DNA from: Trichodesmium erythraeum GBRTRLIN201
Lineage (GTDB): Bacteria > Cyanobacteriota > Cyanobacteriia > Cyanobacteriales > Microcoleaceae
DNA length: 64,000 nt
Assembly: GCA_018457135.1 (NCBI GenBank)
Contig: JAGGDU010000213.1
Span: 14,040-78,039 of the forward strand
Direction: 5' to 3'
Position numbers and translations under genes: made by a program. The notes beneath the pieces were generated by a model, which saw only the letters and a program-made list of their open reading frames with translations, was not told where the DNA came from and ran no database searches. Numbering within the stretch: position 1 is the stretch's first letter; each line of letters begins with the position of its first letter. This document shows positions 39,415 to 52,392 of the stretch, piece after piece.

Positions 39415-41235
39415 ATGACTTGTCATAACAATAAAGTAACAATATCTCAACCTACTAATGCCACAAAAAAAGTGGCTTTAATAGGGATGCCAAACACTGG
39501 AAAATCTACATTTTTTAATCGGATTACTGGAGTTTCGGCCCATGTAGGAAATTGGCCGGGAATAACAGTTGATCTTTTTCAAGCTGAGGTCAAAATAAAT
39601 AAGGAAATTACACAATTTATAGACTTACCAGGAATTTATAATTTCAATGGTTTTTCTGAAGATGAAAAAGTTGTTCAAAATTTTCTGGAAAATAATCCTG
39701 TTGACTTAGTAATAGTCGTTATTAATTCCTCACAAATCGACCGTCAAATTATGCTACCATTACAGGTAAAATCTTTGGGTTTACCAGCAGTTTTGATGTT
39801 AAATATGTCAGATGAAGCTAAACAATATGGGATTAAAATAGACAAAGAAGAATTATCCAAACGTTTGTCAATGCCAGTGTTTTTAATAAGTGCTAAATAT
39901 GGTAAAGGCTATATGAACGCCTACATGGCAATTTCTGAACAGTTAAAAGAGAGTAAAAATTCAGTTCAACTAGATACGAATAAAATCAAGGAAAATATTT
40001 CTGTTAGGGAAATAGATAGTATTTTAAATGGAACTGTGATTATGCCTTCTCAAATGGCACAAAATTTCACAGCTCAAGTTGATAAAATTCTGCTGCATCC
40101 TGTCTGGGGTTTACCTTTATTTTTCCTAGGAATGTTCCTGGTTTTTTTGGCAATTTGGAATATCGGACTTCCTTCAGTAGACCTTCTTGAAATTGGGGTT
40201 GAATGGGTACAGTCATCAATTGTTGAACCTCTAGTTCAACCGTTTCCACAAGTACTTCAAGATTTTCTAATTAATGGGCTTTGGGCAGGGGTAACTACTG
40301 TTGCTTCTTTTGTACCTTTAATTATAGTATTTTTTATAATTATGGCGGTGTTAGAAGATAGTGGTTATCTATCACGTTCTGCTTATTTAATGGATGCCTT
40401 TATGGCAAGATTGGGTTTAGATGGACGTAGCTTTGTACTGCACATAATGGGGTTTGGTTGTAATGTTCCGGCATTAATGGGAACTAGGGTGATGCGATCG
40501 CGTGCTTTACGACTATTAACCATGTTAATTATTCCTTTTGGTTTATGTTCAGCACGATTACAAGTATTTGTATTTATTATTGCAGCAGTATTTCCTAATA
40601 GCAAGGGAGCGATAGTTTTATTCTCTTTATATATTCTAAGTTTTCTGGTTGCTATTATTACTGCAGCATTATTTCAAGGAGTATATAAAAATGAAGAACC
40701 TTTCGTTTTAGAGATGCCTCCTTATCGTTTTCCTACATGGAAACAAGTTTTACTAAGAAGTTGGGGAGAAGTTAGAGAATTTTTAGTTAGAGCATCTGGC
40801 TTCATTACTGTTGGTTGTATTGGAGTTTGGATACTGACAAGTTTACCTTCAGGGGCAACAGGATTAGATACAATTGGTGGTCAAATTGGTCAATTGATGA
40901 GTCCTATTATGGATCCTATTGGTATCAATTCTTATTTAACATTATCCCTATTTTTTGGCTTTATTGCTAAAGAAATTGTGATCGGTTCTTTAGCAGTTAT
41001 TTATAGCATGAGCGAACAGAATGTTAGTAGCAATATTGCTGAGACAGTTACTTTTATTCAAGGATATAGTTTCTGTATTTTTTGTTTACTTTATACCCCA
41101 TGTTTATCTACTTTAGCAACTTTAATTAAAGAAGCAAAATCATGGAAATTTTCCTTACTTTCTTTAGTATTTCCATTAGTTTTAGCTTGGTTATCTAGTT
41201 TCATTTTTTACCAAGGAGCTTTGGCTTTAAGTTGA
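39415..41235 (+). CDS. feoB: FeoB ferrous iron transporter
   Basis: A 606-residue FeoB, the GTPase-coupled Fe(II) importer of the inner membrane. The N-terminal G domain shows G1 GMPNTGKST (24-32), a G2 region GNWPGITVD, G3 DLPGIYN, the FeoB-type G4 NMSDEAK and G5 ISAK. From about residue 215 there are multiple membrane segments with the Gate-type repeats (SGYLSRSAYLMD, GFGCNVPALMGTR, FGFIAKEIVIGSL). Shorter than E. coli FeoB (773) but typical of cyanobacteria. Follows feoA. Confidence 0.97.
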   Translation: MTCHNNKVTISQPTNATKKVALIGMPNTGKSTFFNRITGVSAHVGNWPGITVDLFQAEVKINKEITQFIDLPGIYNFNGFSEDEKVVQNFLENNPVDLVIVVINSSQIDRQIMLPLQVKSLGLPAVLMLNMSDEAKQYGIKIDKEELSKRLSMPVFLISAKYGKGYMNAYMAISEQLKESKNSVQLDTNKIKENISVREIDSILNGTVIMPSQMAQNFTAQVDKILLHPVWGLPLFFLGMFLVFLAIWNIGLPSVDLLEIGVEWVQSSIVEPLVQPFPQVLQDFLINGLWAGVTTVASFVPLIIVFFIIMAVLEDSGYLSRSAYLMDAFMARLGLDGRSFVLHIMGFGCNVPALMGTRVMRSRALRLLTMLIIPFGLCSARLQVFVFIIAAVFPNSKGAIVLFSLYILSFLVAIITAALFQGVYKNEEPFVLEMPPYRFPTWKQVLLRSWGEVREFLVRASGFITVGCIGVWILTSLPSGATGLDTIGGQIGQLMSPIMDPIGINSYLTLSLFFGFIAKEIVIGSLAVIYSMSEQNVSSNIAETVTFIQGYSFCIFCLLYTPCLSTLATLIKEAKSWKFSLLSLVFPLVLAWLSSFIFYQGALALS

Positions 41236-42106
41236 TAATCTAAATATTAGATATTTCTAGAAAAAAGGGAATAGAAATTAAGGATAAATAATTAATAGTT
41301 TATGTAGGATTATTAATTTTATTTTGATGACTACACATATTTATTATAAAAGCTAGCAGTATTCAATAAAAAAGATAAAAATTATAGCTATCTAAAATGA
41401 ATTGGGGAAACTATTTTTAAACATATTGCTCCCTAGTGCGGGTATCTTTTCCCTTAGTAATGTATCTGACTAAGATGAAATTTGCTATAGTTTGAATTTA
41501 TTTATTGAAAGCTATATATCAATTCTTTGTTGTCTAATTAATAATAATTTTTTTCATTTTGAAGATAGACATTTGTTGTATCATCGCGATCTTTAGGTAC
41601 GCCAAGCTAAATAAAAATTGTAACGAGGCAAAATTTAATTTAAAATTCGATTCAGAACTTAAAAAGAAACTAAATTCTACTGAAACTTAGAAAAATCCAT
41701 GAACTATTTGTTGAACTAAACTGACCTAAAATTCCTCGGAAAACACTCATGCTACTCATGCTAAAGTTTATTAAAAAAAATTAAGCTTGTGCTAATGTAG
41801 CAATGAAAAAGTAGCGATCGCCTCATAAGAAATCCCATTATATCAGTAGTTATTCAAAAAGAGCAATCGCAATTTAAGCATAATAAAAAAGAAGTCAAAA
41901 GTTTAAAATTAGGGTTGTTCTATTGAACTTCCCTTTAGGGTTGACTATTTTTTTTGGTAACGTTATAACACATCGTAATCTGATCATTGCCCACCATGCA
42001 TCCTACTGGAGTGACACAGCTAAAATAGTGCAGGATACGGATTAATCAATACCTTTGAGAGTATGAATTTCAGAAGTAAATACGCACCCTACAAATAATT
42101 CCAACT
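41236..42106. other. gene-free convergent spacer, 871 bp
   Basis: Between the converging feoB and carB. A short AT-rich inverted repeat follows feoB (AAATAT/ATATTT near 41242-41256). One HIP1 site at 41815. Otherwise nothing recognised. Confidence 0.45.
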
Positions 42107-45100
42107 CTAATAATAATCCTGTATCGCCTTCACCTCCAACGCTCCCGACTTCAATGCTCGAATTGCGGCCGCCGTCGCCTTCGCCCCCGCAATAGTTGTA
42201 ATTAACGTTATTTTATAATCCAACGCACTCCGCCGAATTTTAATCCCATCTGCACGGGCTTCATCCCCAGAAGGAATTATAATAATCAACTGAATTTCTC
42301 CATTTTTAATTCCATCCAAAACATTAGGTCGCCCTTCATGCAACTTCAGCATCAAACCCACTTCTAAATCATGCAAACGCAAAATCTTCCGAGTTCCTTC
42401 AGTCGCTACTACCTTCAAACCCAAATCAACTAAATCTTTAACCACTGGTACAACTGCTTCTTTATAGCGATCGCTCATTGACACAAACACTGTTCCCTCT
42501 AAAGGCAACTTTTGACCTGCAGATAACTGTGCCTTAGCAAAAGCTTTACCAAAGTCAACATCAATACCCATAGCCTCACCTGTCGAGCGCATTTCAGGTC
42601 CTAATACTGTATCTATACCAGGGAATTTAGCAAATGGTAACACTGCCTCTTTCACAGAAACATGATCAGGTATTTGTTCATCTATAAAACCCAATTCCTC
42701 CAAATTTTTCCCAGACATAACCCGGGATGCTATTTTTGCCAAAGGTATTCCTATTGCCTTAGAGACAAAAGGTACTGTCCTTGATGCGCGGGGGTTAGCT
42801 TCCAAAATATATACTGTTTCTCCTTGGACTGCAAACTGAATATTCATTAACCCGATCACATTCAACGCCTTTGCCAGAGCAACAGTCCATTGACGAATTG
42901 TTTCCACCGCAGCAGAAGTTAACGTTTGATAAGGAATAGAACAAGCAGAGTCACCAGAGTGAATACCTGCCTCCTCAATATGTTCCATGATACCACCGAT
43001 AACTACCCGACCTGTGCTATCAGCAATAGCATCCACATCTACCTCAACAGCATTGTTCAAAAATTTGTCAATTAAAATTGGATGTTCCGGTTCCACCTGT
43101 ACTGCAAACTTCATATAACGTTCCAGCTCTTGGTCAGAATAAACAATTTCCATAGCCCTACCTCCCAAAACATAGGAAGGTCTTACCACAACTGGATAAC
43201 CAATTGTATGTGCTACTGTCAAAGCATCCTCAAAGCTACGAGCCAGACCATTTGCTGCTTGACGAATATCTAAATCTCGTAAAATCTTCTCAAACCGTTC
43301 CCGGTCTTCAGCAGTATCAATAGAGTCTGGCGAAGTACCCCATATTTTGGTTTGAGCATCTACTTGCTCTAAATATTTTTGCAGAGGAACCGCTAATTTC
43401 AGAGGTGTTTGTCCGCCAAACTGAACAATAATTCCTACCGGGTTTTCCGCTTCAATAATATTCAGTACATCCTCTTTAGTCAAAGGTTCAAAATAGAGGC
43501 GATCGCTTGTATCATAGTCAGTAGAAACAGTTTCCGGGTTAGAGTTGACCATTATTGTTTCAAACCCATCCGCTCCCAAAGCATAACTAGCATGACAGCA
43601 ACAATAGTCAAATTCTATTCCCTGACCAATACGGTTAGGTCCTCCTCCAAGAATCATTACTTTCCGTTTTTCCGATGGTAAAATTTCTGACTCTTCTTCA
43701 TAAGTAGAATAGTAGTAAGGTGTCAGTGCCTCAAACTCTGCAGCACAAGTATCCACTGTTTTATAAACAGGTTTAATGCCCAAACTCAACCGATAGCTTC
43801 TGACCTCATCTTCGGTAGTTTTACTGCAATAAGCAATTTGGCGATCGCTAAAACCTTGACGTTTAATATCCCAGAGCTGCTCCTTTGTTAATTCATTGAG
43901 CGGAGTATACTTAATTAACTTTTCTGTATTTATCAACTCCCGCATCTTATCAAGAAACCAAATATCTATTCCAGTCAACTCATAGATTTCTTCTAAACTC
44001 ATTCCCAGTAATAAAGCATGACGAACTGTAAATAATCTTTCTGGGTTAGGCGTGCGTAACCCCGATCTTACTTGTTCTAAACTGGGTATTTTTTCCCAGC
44101 GATCAGCACCAAAACCCGCTCTACCAGTTTCCAAAGACCGTAAAGCTTTCTGGAACGACTCCTGAAACGTGCGACCTATTGCCATTGCCTCCCCAACCGA
44201 CTTCATCTGAGTAGTTAACACTGGTTGGGAACCGGGAAACTTCTCAAAAGCAAACCTAGGAATTTTCGTAACTACATAATCTATAGTAGGTTCAAAACTA
44301 GCTGGAGTCTTTTTCGTAATATCATTTGGAATTTCATCAAGAGTATAACCAACTGCTAACTTAGCCGCCATTTTCGCTATAGGGAAACCAGTTGCTTTTG
44401 ACGCCAAAGCAGAAGAACGACTCACCCGTGGGTTCATTTCAATCACAATAACATCCCCATTCAACGGGTGAACAGCAAACTGAATATTTGACCCTCCAGT
44501 TTCCACACCTATTTCCCGAATAATTTTAATCGAAGCATCTCGTAGTCTTTGATATTCCTTATCCGTCAATGTTTGCGCCGGAGCAACAGTAACAGAGTCT
44601 CCCGTATGTATCCCCATTGGGTCAATATTTTCAATTGAGCAAATAATCACCACATTGTCTGCTAAATCTCGCATGACTTCCAGTTCGTATTCCTTCCAAC
44701 CAATTAGAGATTTTTCCACCAAAATTTGAGATACTGGACTAGCATCTATCCCCCCTTGTGCCATTACCTCATATTCTTCTTGGTTATAAGCAATACCTCC
44801 CCCTGTCCCTCCTAAAGTAAAAGCAGGACGAATAATTAGAGGATATGTTCCTATTTTTTGAGCGATCGCCTTGGCCTCTTCCCAATTACTAGCAATACCT
44901 GATGGACAAACCTGGATGCCTATCCGACCCATTGCTTCCTTAAACAATTGACGATCTTCGGCCATTTCAATGGCTGGTAGTTTAGCCCCAATTAAATCCA
45001 CACCATATTTAGCTAAAGTGCCATTTTTTGCCAGAGAAACTGCTATATTTAAAGCAGTTTGACCACCCATTGTTGGTAATAAAGCATCTGGTCTTTCTTT

Positions 45101-45337
45101 AGCAATAACTTTTTCTATAAGTTCCGGGGTTAGAGGTTCAATGTAGGTACATTCGGCAATTTCTGGATCTGTCATAATTGTAGCCGGATTAGAATTTACC
45201 AATACTACCTCAAAACCCTCTTCCCTAAGGGCTTTACAAGCTTGAGTTCCACTATAATCAAATTCACAGGCCTGGCCAATAACAATGGGGCCAGAACCAA
45301 CTAGTAGGATTTTACGTATATCTTGGCGTCGTGGCAT
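42107..45337 (-). CDS. carB: carbamoyl-phosphate synthase large subunit
   Basis: A 1076-residue CarB, which with CarA makes carbamoyl phosphate from bicarbonate, ammonia (from glutamine) and ATP for pyrimidines and arginine. The start [20 protein letters not shown] is canonical. Two homologous ATP-grasp halves are visible: [20 protein letters not shown] with [20 protein letters not shown] in the first, and [20 protein letters not shown] with [20 protein letters not shown] in the second. A C-terminal MGS regulatory domain ends with [19 protein letters not shown]. Length equals the family norm. carA is not in the window. Confidence 0.98.
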   Translation of the reverse strand: MPRRQDIRKILLVGSGPIVIGQACEFDYSGTQACKALREEGFEVVLVNSNPATIMTDPEIAECTYIEPLTPELIEKVIAKERPDALLPTMGGQTALNIAVSLAKNGTLAKYGVDLIGAKLPAIEMAEDRQLFKEAMGRIGIQVCPSGIASNWEEAKAIAQKIGTYPLIIRPAFTLGGTGGGIAYNQEEYEVMAQGGIDASPVSQILVEKSLIGWKEYELEVMRDLADNVVIICSIENIDPMGIHTGDSVTVAPAQTLTDKEYQRLRDASIKIIREIGVETGGSNIQFAVHPLNGDVIVIEMNPRVSRSSALASKATGFPIAKMAAKLAVGYTLDEIPNDITKKTPASFEPTIDYVVTKIPRFAFEKFPGSQPVLTTQMKSVGEAMAIGRTFQESFQKALRSLETGRAGFGADRWEKIPSLEQVRSGLRTPNPERLFTVRHALLLGMSLEEIYELTGIDIWFLDKMRELINTEKLIKYTPLNELTKEQLWDIKRQGFSDRQIAYCSKTTEDEVRSYRLSLGIKPVYKTVDTCAAEFEALTPYYYSTYEEESEILPSEKRKVMILGGGPNRIGQGIEFDYCCCHASYALGADGFETIMVNSNPETVSTDYDTSDRLYFEPLTKEDVLNIIEAENPVGIIVQFGGQTPLKLAVPLQKYLEQVDAQTKIWGTSPDSIDTAEDRERFEKILRDLDIRQAANGLARSFEDALTVAHTIGYPVVVRPSYVLGGRAMEIVYSDQELERYMKFAVQVEPEHPILIDKFLNNAVEVDVDAIADSTGRVVIGGIMEHIEEAGIHSGDSACSIPYQTLTSAAVETIRQWTVALAKALNVIGLMNIQFAVQGETVYILEANPRASRTVPFVSKAIGIPLAKIASRVMSGKNLEELGFIDEQIPDHVSVKEAVLPFAKFPGIDTVLGPEMRSTGEAMGIDVDFGKAFAKAQLSAGQKLPLEGTVFVSMSDRYKEAVVPVVKDLVDLGLKVVATEGTRKILRLHDLEVGLMLKLHEGRPNVLDGIKNGEIQLIIIIPSGDEARADGIKIRRSALDYKITLITTIAGAKATAAAIRALKSGALEVKAIQDYY

Positions 45338-45665
45338 AGACTTATTTGTATTTGTTTGAGAATTAAAACTTAATCCAGAGTATTTTAAGGGTTAGTATAA
45401 TGGCTGTGCTAGTATATACATACCAATTTTATATTTGGGAATTCAAAATTATAAGTTTTAAATACTCATAAATACTAAGGATAAAAAAGAAGAGGTAATG
45501 ATTAGTTCTTAATTGTTTCACGTTCCTATATTAGGATTAATTAATATGACTTGATAGGATTCGGAGTTAATAATTTTAACTTTTAAACTTTGACCTTTTA
45601 CTTATAAAATATTTGACTTCATAGGAGTCGGAATTAATAATTTTAACTTTTGATTTGTAAGAGAT
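45338..45665. other. divergent spacer, 328 bp, with a direct repeat
   Basis: Lies between the leftward carB and rightward small gene. It contains an imperfect direct repeat of about 43 bp, 45548-45590 and 45615-45657 (period 67), the second copy ending just before the gene at 45666. Confidence 0.6.
45548..45657. repeat. imperfect ~43-bp direct repeat, period 67
   Basis: Both copies share GACTT.ATAGGA.TCGGA.TTAATAATTTTAACTTT. The second copy overlaps the leader of the gene at 45666. It could be a slippage duplication or a duplicated regulatory segment. Confidence 0.75.
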
Positions 45666-45917
45666 ATGCCAAGAAATCCTGATGAATTTGCTATACACCT
45701 ACTATTAGAAGGTGGCGCCCGTGAAGAAGTACGTTTTCTAAGTCTTAAAGACTTTCAAACCTGGTATAGTGGGGTTGTAGTCCCAAAACATGACTCTCAA
45801 GAGTTTGTAAATGTACCAATTAAGACTATTCAAGGCGAATATATGGTAGTTCGTCCTTCAGCTATAATTGCCATTCGGGTTGAACCAATATTTAATTCTA
45901 GTATTGAAAGATATTAA
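45666..45917 (+). CDS. small conserved cyanobacterial protein, upstream of ROK kinase
   Basis: An 83-residue protein: MPRNPDEFAIHLLLEGGARE, EVRFLSLKDFQTWYSGVV, then YMVVRPSAIIAIRVEP. No domain recognised; it looks like a compact beta-rich protein conserved next to glucokinase genes in cyanobacteria (recollection, not tested). Its TAA is immediately followed by the ATG of the next gene, so the two are almost certainly one operon. AAGAG lies just upstream of its ATG. Confidence 0.75.
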   Translation: MPRNPDEFAIHLLLEGGAREEVRFLSLKDFQTWYSGVVVPKHDSQEFVNVPIKTIQGEYMVVRPSAIIAIRVEPIFNSSIERY

Positions 45918-46829
45918 ATGAACTCTCTAGTTATAGGCATTGATATAGGAGGAACATCTATCAAGTTGGGATGTTTCGGTAGGGATGGAGTATGTCATCA
46001 ATCTTTAACTGTTCCAACTCCTCGACCTGCTACTCCAAAAGCAGTTATTGATCTAATAAAAGAGGTAATATCTATGATGATAAAAGAACCTCAAATATAC
46101 AACTTAGGACCTATTCAAGGAATAGGTATTGGAGTACCAGGTCCTGTTGATGCTGAAGGTAAAACTTCTATCATAGCAATTAATTTAACAGATTGGCAAG
46201 ATGTTCCTCTCGCTAAATTGTTAGAGGAAAAAACTGGTTTACCAGTAGTTATAGCTAATGATGCTAACTGTGCTGGTTTAGGAGAAGCTTGGTTAGGGGC
46301 AGGTAGTCAGTATAAAAATCTGATTATGCTTACCCTGGGTACTGGTGTCGGAGGAGCAATTATATTAAATAGCCAATTATTTGTGGGTCATCAAGGTGCC
46401 GCTGGAGAGTTAGGCTTAATAACTTTAAACCTCGATGGACCTAAATGCAATAGTGGCAATAATGGTTCTTTGGAACAATATATTTCTGTTCAAGCAGTTC
46501 GTCGAGAGACAGGAAAAGAACCTTTAGAATTAGCCAATTTAGCTTTGGCTGGAGATAAATTTGCTCTAGAATTTTGGCAAAATTACGGACGACTTTTAGG
46601 AGCTGGGTTAGCAAGTTTAATTTATATTTTAACTCCAGAAGCAGTGATTATTGGTGGTGGAATAAGTGCTGCAGCAAAACTTTTTTTACCTGCGACTAAG
46701 GCAGAAGTTAAGCGACGAGTTCTTCTGACTTCTTCTTTAAAGTTACAATTATTAATTGCTAAATTAGGTAATCAAGCTGGTGTTATTGGAGCTGCTAAGT
46801 TAGCTTGGACTAAGTTTTCAGATCAATGA
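45918..46829 (+). CDS. ROK-family glucokinase
   Basis: A 303-residue ROK (repressor, ORF, kinase) sugar kinase, probably a glucokinase. The phosphate-1 loop VIGIDIGGTSIKLG is at 5-18, the catalytic aspartate region is NDANCAGLGE and the adenosine region is LTLGTGVGGA. The zinc motif CxCGxxGC of typical ROK proteins is replaced by CNSGNNGSLEQ, so only one of the cysteines remains, which seems normal for the cyanobacterial branch. It would phosphorylate glucose for storage or respiration. Starts directly at the stop of the upstream small gene. Confidence 0.9.
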   Translation: MNSLVIGIDIGGTSIKLGCFGRDGVCHQSLTVPTPRPATPKAVIDLIKEVISMMIKEPQIYNLGPIQGIGIGVPGPVDAEGKTSIIAINLTDWQDVPLAKLLEEKTGLPVVIANDANCAGLGEAWLGAGSQYKNLIMLTLGTGVGGAIILNSQLFVGHQGAAGELGLITLNLDGPKCNSGNNGSLEQYISVQAVRRETGKEPLELANLALAGDKFALEFWQNYGRLLGAGLASLIYILTPEAVIIGGGISAAAKLFLPATKAEVKRRVLLTSSLKLQLLIAKLGNQAGVIGAAKLAWTKFSDQ

Positions 46830-47371
46830 TTTGAGATTTTTGAATTGGAAGGTAATAGGTAATAGTTGGTGGAGGAAGGAAATTTTGATAATAACTCAAT
46901 ACTGTTTAGACAAAAGATTACTATAAATCAATACAATTCTACTATTAAACTAAACATCTTTTGCAGAAGATGATTCTGATGATAGTAATGGTCACTATCC
47001 TTGAGATAATTTTCCGGTAGTCCTAAAAAGGAAAGGATGAAACTATGGTTTTTTAGTGAGCAGGACTTCTACAGCATTGCTAATAATTCTCAAAACTTTT
47101 GAGCTGAAGCTACAGAATGATATCCAATGTAGCATCTGATATGATCAGTGATTTTAATGGCACGTGATAGTGCTCTGCATCGCCTGGAGGACGAGCGCAC
47201 TAACACCAATTAAGAAAAATTATTCATGCTATCGACGGGAGTTAAGTTGCTCCTATATTTTTTGCTGCCAACAGAACTCCTTGGTTCAGCAACAATACTT
47301 TAACTCTCACTTTTTTATATTCTACACAATTACTCCAGTTTAGACTAAATAGTTGAATATCAAATCAATGA
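46830..47371. other. gene-free stretch, about 540 bp
   Basis: No recognisable coding content. If the following truncated gene was once longer, its 5' part should have been here, but I cannot find remnants of a GTPase domain. Confidence 0.4.
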
Positions 47372-48272
47372 GCTATTGTTATCGACGGAAAAGGTATTAT
47401 AGTAAATTACGATATTGGTGTTGCAGAAATAGAAGGTATTCGTAAGCGGAAAAAAGCAGAAATGGAGTTGATTAATAAGGCAGCAGAAAATGTAAGATAT
47501 AGAGTTCAGCCTTTAATTTATCAGCTTCCAATTCTTCTCAAACAAGCAGCAGAAACAGCTATTGAAGAAACTCCAATTGAAAAAGGAGAGGTCAAAAGAA
47601 AAAAAGTTTTACAAGAAAAAATTTCTCGTTCTGTTACTAATGCAGTACAAAAAGCAAGTCGTAAATTTTCCGAGAACATACAAACAGAAATTCAACAGGG
47701 AATTGACCGAGAAGTAGATCGTCTTAAAGATTTTACTACTTCAGTAGATGAAGCTTTCAATAAGATTGAAATGGAGTTTGTTGATATTGAATTTAATGCT
47801 GAGAAAAAGACAACTTCTCATGCACAAGCAATTACTGCTGCTTTAGCTGCATTTACAGGATATTGCTTTTCCTCTTCTTTTAGCTACTGGAATTGCTAGC
47901 ATTTTTGCAGGAGACTGGTTAGCTAAAGCAGTTTTTACTAAGGAAATGGAGCGCAATTTTAAAGGTAATTTTCAAGAAGCAATTACCAAAGAAATTGATA
48001 AGCAACTGCGAGAAAAACATCTTGAACAAGAAATTAGCAATCTAATTTCAGAACCTTTTGCAGATCTTCAAAAAAGCTTAAACCAAGAATTAGAAGCCCT
48101 TCTGGATAATACTCAAAATAAACTTGCTCAATTACGAGGCGATCGCGAACGAGGAGTAGTCTTAAATGAAGCCAAACAGCGAGAACTAGAGACGATGCGT
48201 ACCGAAACTCAAAGTATATTAAGTAATGCTGAACGATTATCTAAGCAAATAGTGGAAATCATAGAGATCTAA
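47372..48272 (+). pseudogene. truncated and frameshifted membrane/coiled-coil protein, dynamin-like C-terminus
   Basis: The open frame begins right after a TGA at 47369 with IVIDGKGIIVNYDIGVAEIE, so the true start has been lost; an ATG at 47462 is internal. It runs as a long charged helical segment (MELINKAAENVRYRVQPLIY, DREVDRLKDFTTSVDEAF) and breaks at about 47860: the frame goes to a TAG at 47897 while the next frame continues with DIAFPLLLATGIASIFAGD, KEMERNFKGNF, ending at 48272. A hydrophobic stretch flanked by coiled coils suits the C-terminal stalk/paddle of a bacterial dynamin-like protein, but no GTPase domain is left, so this is inference. One indel restores the frame. Confidence 0.65.
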
Positions 48273-49385
48273 CCTCACAGGGTGACAAGTAAGCTGAAAG
48301 ATAGGTATAAAAACAGTTTGGTGAAATAGCTCTAACAACAATTCAAACACAAGGCTCTTTTTTCAAGGCAAACTGCATCTTAATTTTAAAGTTCTGACAA
48401 CACAGGGATATTAAGCGCTTGAATGTTTATACTTAGAAATTGCTGATTAACTCGTAAAGTATTTATGCATAAAAGCTTTAGCCTAAATTTCTCACTTCAA
48501 AACCTAGCATCAGGCATTATGCATAAATAGGGCTTGCTTATAAATACTTAGAGAACTACCCTACCAAAATTTTGTACTACTTTTAATGTTACAAATTGAC
48601 TGGCTGAACTTGAGCTTTAGCTTTTTTAGGTAGAAAAAAGTGCAAGCTTTTCAGCCACTCAAGCTCACCCATGTTAAAATTTTGGGCAGGCCACAGCAAA
48701 AAAAATCAGGGTCCAATATATCCGACTACCTCCTAATTAATTCCCATTTCACCTAACTTCCGACTCCTAACTCCTACCCAAAGCCATGCATAATTTTTCA
48801 GCAAATCTTATTTACCCAAAAATTTGGTTTAAAATCTCGCCTACCCATTGGGGGACAATCCATGTTTAAATAAGATTGGTTCTTCACCCGCCTTGTCTCA
48901 TAAATACTCTAGAAAAGAAGAGGTTCCTCAAAACTCTCCCCGTGCCCTTGAGCAGAACTTGGGAAGCCTTCAGGTTTTGGATCAACTTCTTTCCACCAAA
49001 GCATAAATAAAAACCCACAATAATTTTTGGTAAGTCGCCCTCAGGCATTCCGATACTTGAAATAGACTTGGAGGTCAGCTCCAAGTACCTTGCTTATGAG
49101 TATTGCTATATCATCCACCAATTGTACTTATAGTGGTTAATAGTGACTCAGATAATTAATTTTACTCTGCTTCAGCCTATTAAATTTGATCACAAACAAT
49201 AAATCAAGTTCAAAGAAGAAATATTTACTACCAACTATTACAATCTATTTCATCTAAACATAGTAAAGTAATTATCGTAGATTAACTCAGCAAAAATAAA
49301 AGCTTAATTTCATACTTCAAAAACATTGAAAAAGCTACTGCTAATATATTTCAGAAACTACCGAATGCGCTATCCCTAATTTTCT
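48273..49385. other. gene-free stretch, 1113 bp, with a long hairpin
   Basis: No convincing gene; a 66-codon frame at 48884-49084 lacks recognisable content. A long imperfect hairpin occupies 48601-48657: outer 8-bp stem TGGCTGAA/TTCAGCCA, a CTTG/CAAG stem, and an inner 7-bp CTTTTTT/AAAAAAG stem around a 6-nt loop. Confidence 0.45.
48601..48657. other. three-segment imperfect hairpin
   Basis: Outer stem 48601-48608/48650-48657, middle CTTG/CAAG and inner CTTTTTT/AAAAAAG around AGGTAG. It could be part of a small RNA or a bidirectional terminator between the truncated gene and pyrG. Confidence 0.5.
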
Positions 49386-51146
<1,761 letters not shown>

Positions 51147-51293
51147 CTATCTAAAATACCTAACTTTACCTAACTACCAAGAATTGCTAATCTCTAGCTA
51201 GCTTCAAAAATATCATATACATAGCACTACCATACAGAGGTTAGAACATTTCACTATTCCTTATTCTTTATATAACTTAAGGTTTAATTTTTG

Positions 51294-51560
51294 TTAAAAT
51301 TTAGCCTTAATAGTAAAGGAGTAATCTCCACCAGGTTCTAGTTGATAATCCCATTTTTCTAGAAATCTACCCAAAGGTTCTTGAATTAGGGCACGCCCTT
51401 GAGAAGGTTGAATAGAAAGAGTTTTTCCCTGTCTAAAACGCCATTTAAACTGCCAACCAAAAGAACCGGCACTAACCTCTCCTTCGATCGTGCCTTTTTG
51501 CCAAGACTGACGAGTTACTCTGATGTAAGCAGTAGTTTCTGGTAGACCCTTAGAAATCAT
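51294..51560 (-). CDS. DUF3146 family protein
   Basis: An 88-residue protein of DUF3146, a cyanobacterial family: LPETTAYIRVTRQSWQKGTI, EGEVSAGSFGWQFKWRFRQG, GRALIQEPLGRFLEKWDYQL, then EPGGDYSFTIKAKF. Probably an all-beta fold. No function known to me. It lies 192 bp upstream-side of pyrG on the same strand, weakly arguing for cotranscription. Confidence 0.88.
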   Translation of the reverse strand: MISKGLPETTAYIRVTRQSWQKGTIEGEVSAGSFGWQFKWRFRQGKTLSIQPSQGRALIQEPLGRFLEKWDYQLEPGGDYSFTIKAKF

Positions 51561-52392
51561 TAATAGTTAAAAGTCACTTAAGTCAATCACTCAAAAGTAA
51601 AAATTTCTATAATCACAACTGCCTTATCCACCTATCGGGCGACTTTTTAGTTGTTTTTTTTATTTTATATTTTATAAATTACTAATTAGTTAGACTGGAG
51701 GACAGTCTCAGATAAAAAACGAACGCACACCGCAAACATAAGACTAGGGTCTTTTTTTAGCCCTCGCTTTTGATAAATTGCTGCACCAAAAATATTGGTC
51801 AACTCCTATCATACTAAGGAACACAAGCTACCATAAGCCTTAGAGGCCAGGAATATTTCAAAAAGATAATCTTGCCCTCCCTGTATAAATAATCAATACA
51901 TCTAAGAATCTGCCAATTTCTGGGGTTAAGTTTTATAGGAGTCATAAGTACATATATTCATAATTCTCAAACCCTTACCTTGTAAGGTAAGAACTTCAGC
52001 CAGAAAAATGGGTATACCAGAAAAACTAGGTTTAAAGTCTGCCCCACAAGCGCGTAGATTTTTATTTGTTTTTTTTAAATACAATGTACTTTATAGTCAC
52101 ATAATCACTATTAATTAATTATAAGTGGGAAGTCCAAGACAAAAAATAGACGCACACTGCAAGGGGTGTTAACCAGGGTTAGTGCTGGCCTTATTTTTAG
52201 GGATAGGTAGAGCAGCCAATGAAAGGTCAAGAAAAATCTAGGCTTTACTTTAAGTGTTCTTCCACACTCCACCTGCGCCTAACGTCTGGGAAATATGTCA
52301 ACCTACCTACATAACCATATCCCTTATACCCATCTCTCCTCAAACTTTTCAGAAGTTTCATTCAGAAGTTTCATCCTGATCAGATATAGCTT
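51561..52392. other. gene-free stretch, 832 bp, with two similar 31-nt segments
   Basis: No coding content. 51705-51735 and 52132-52162 are alike (about 23 of 31 positions; shared AAAAAA and CGCACAC.GCAA). This could be two copies of a small regulatory or RNA-related motif, or chance. Confidence 0.4.

Noticed and set aside
48884-49084. 66-codon minus-strand frame
   Set aside because: No family resemblance, no strong start signal; composition fits chance.
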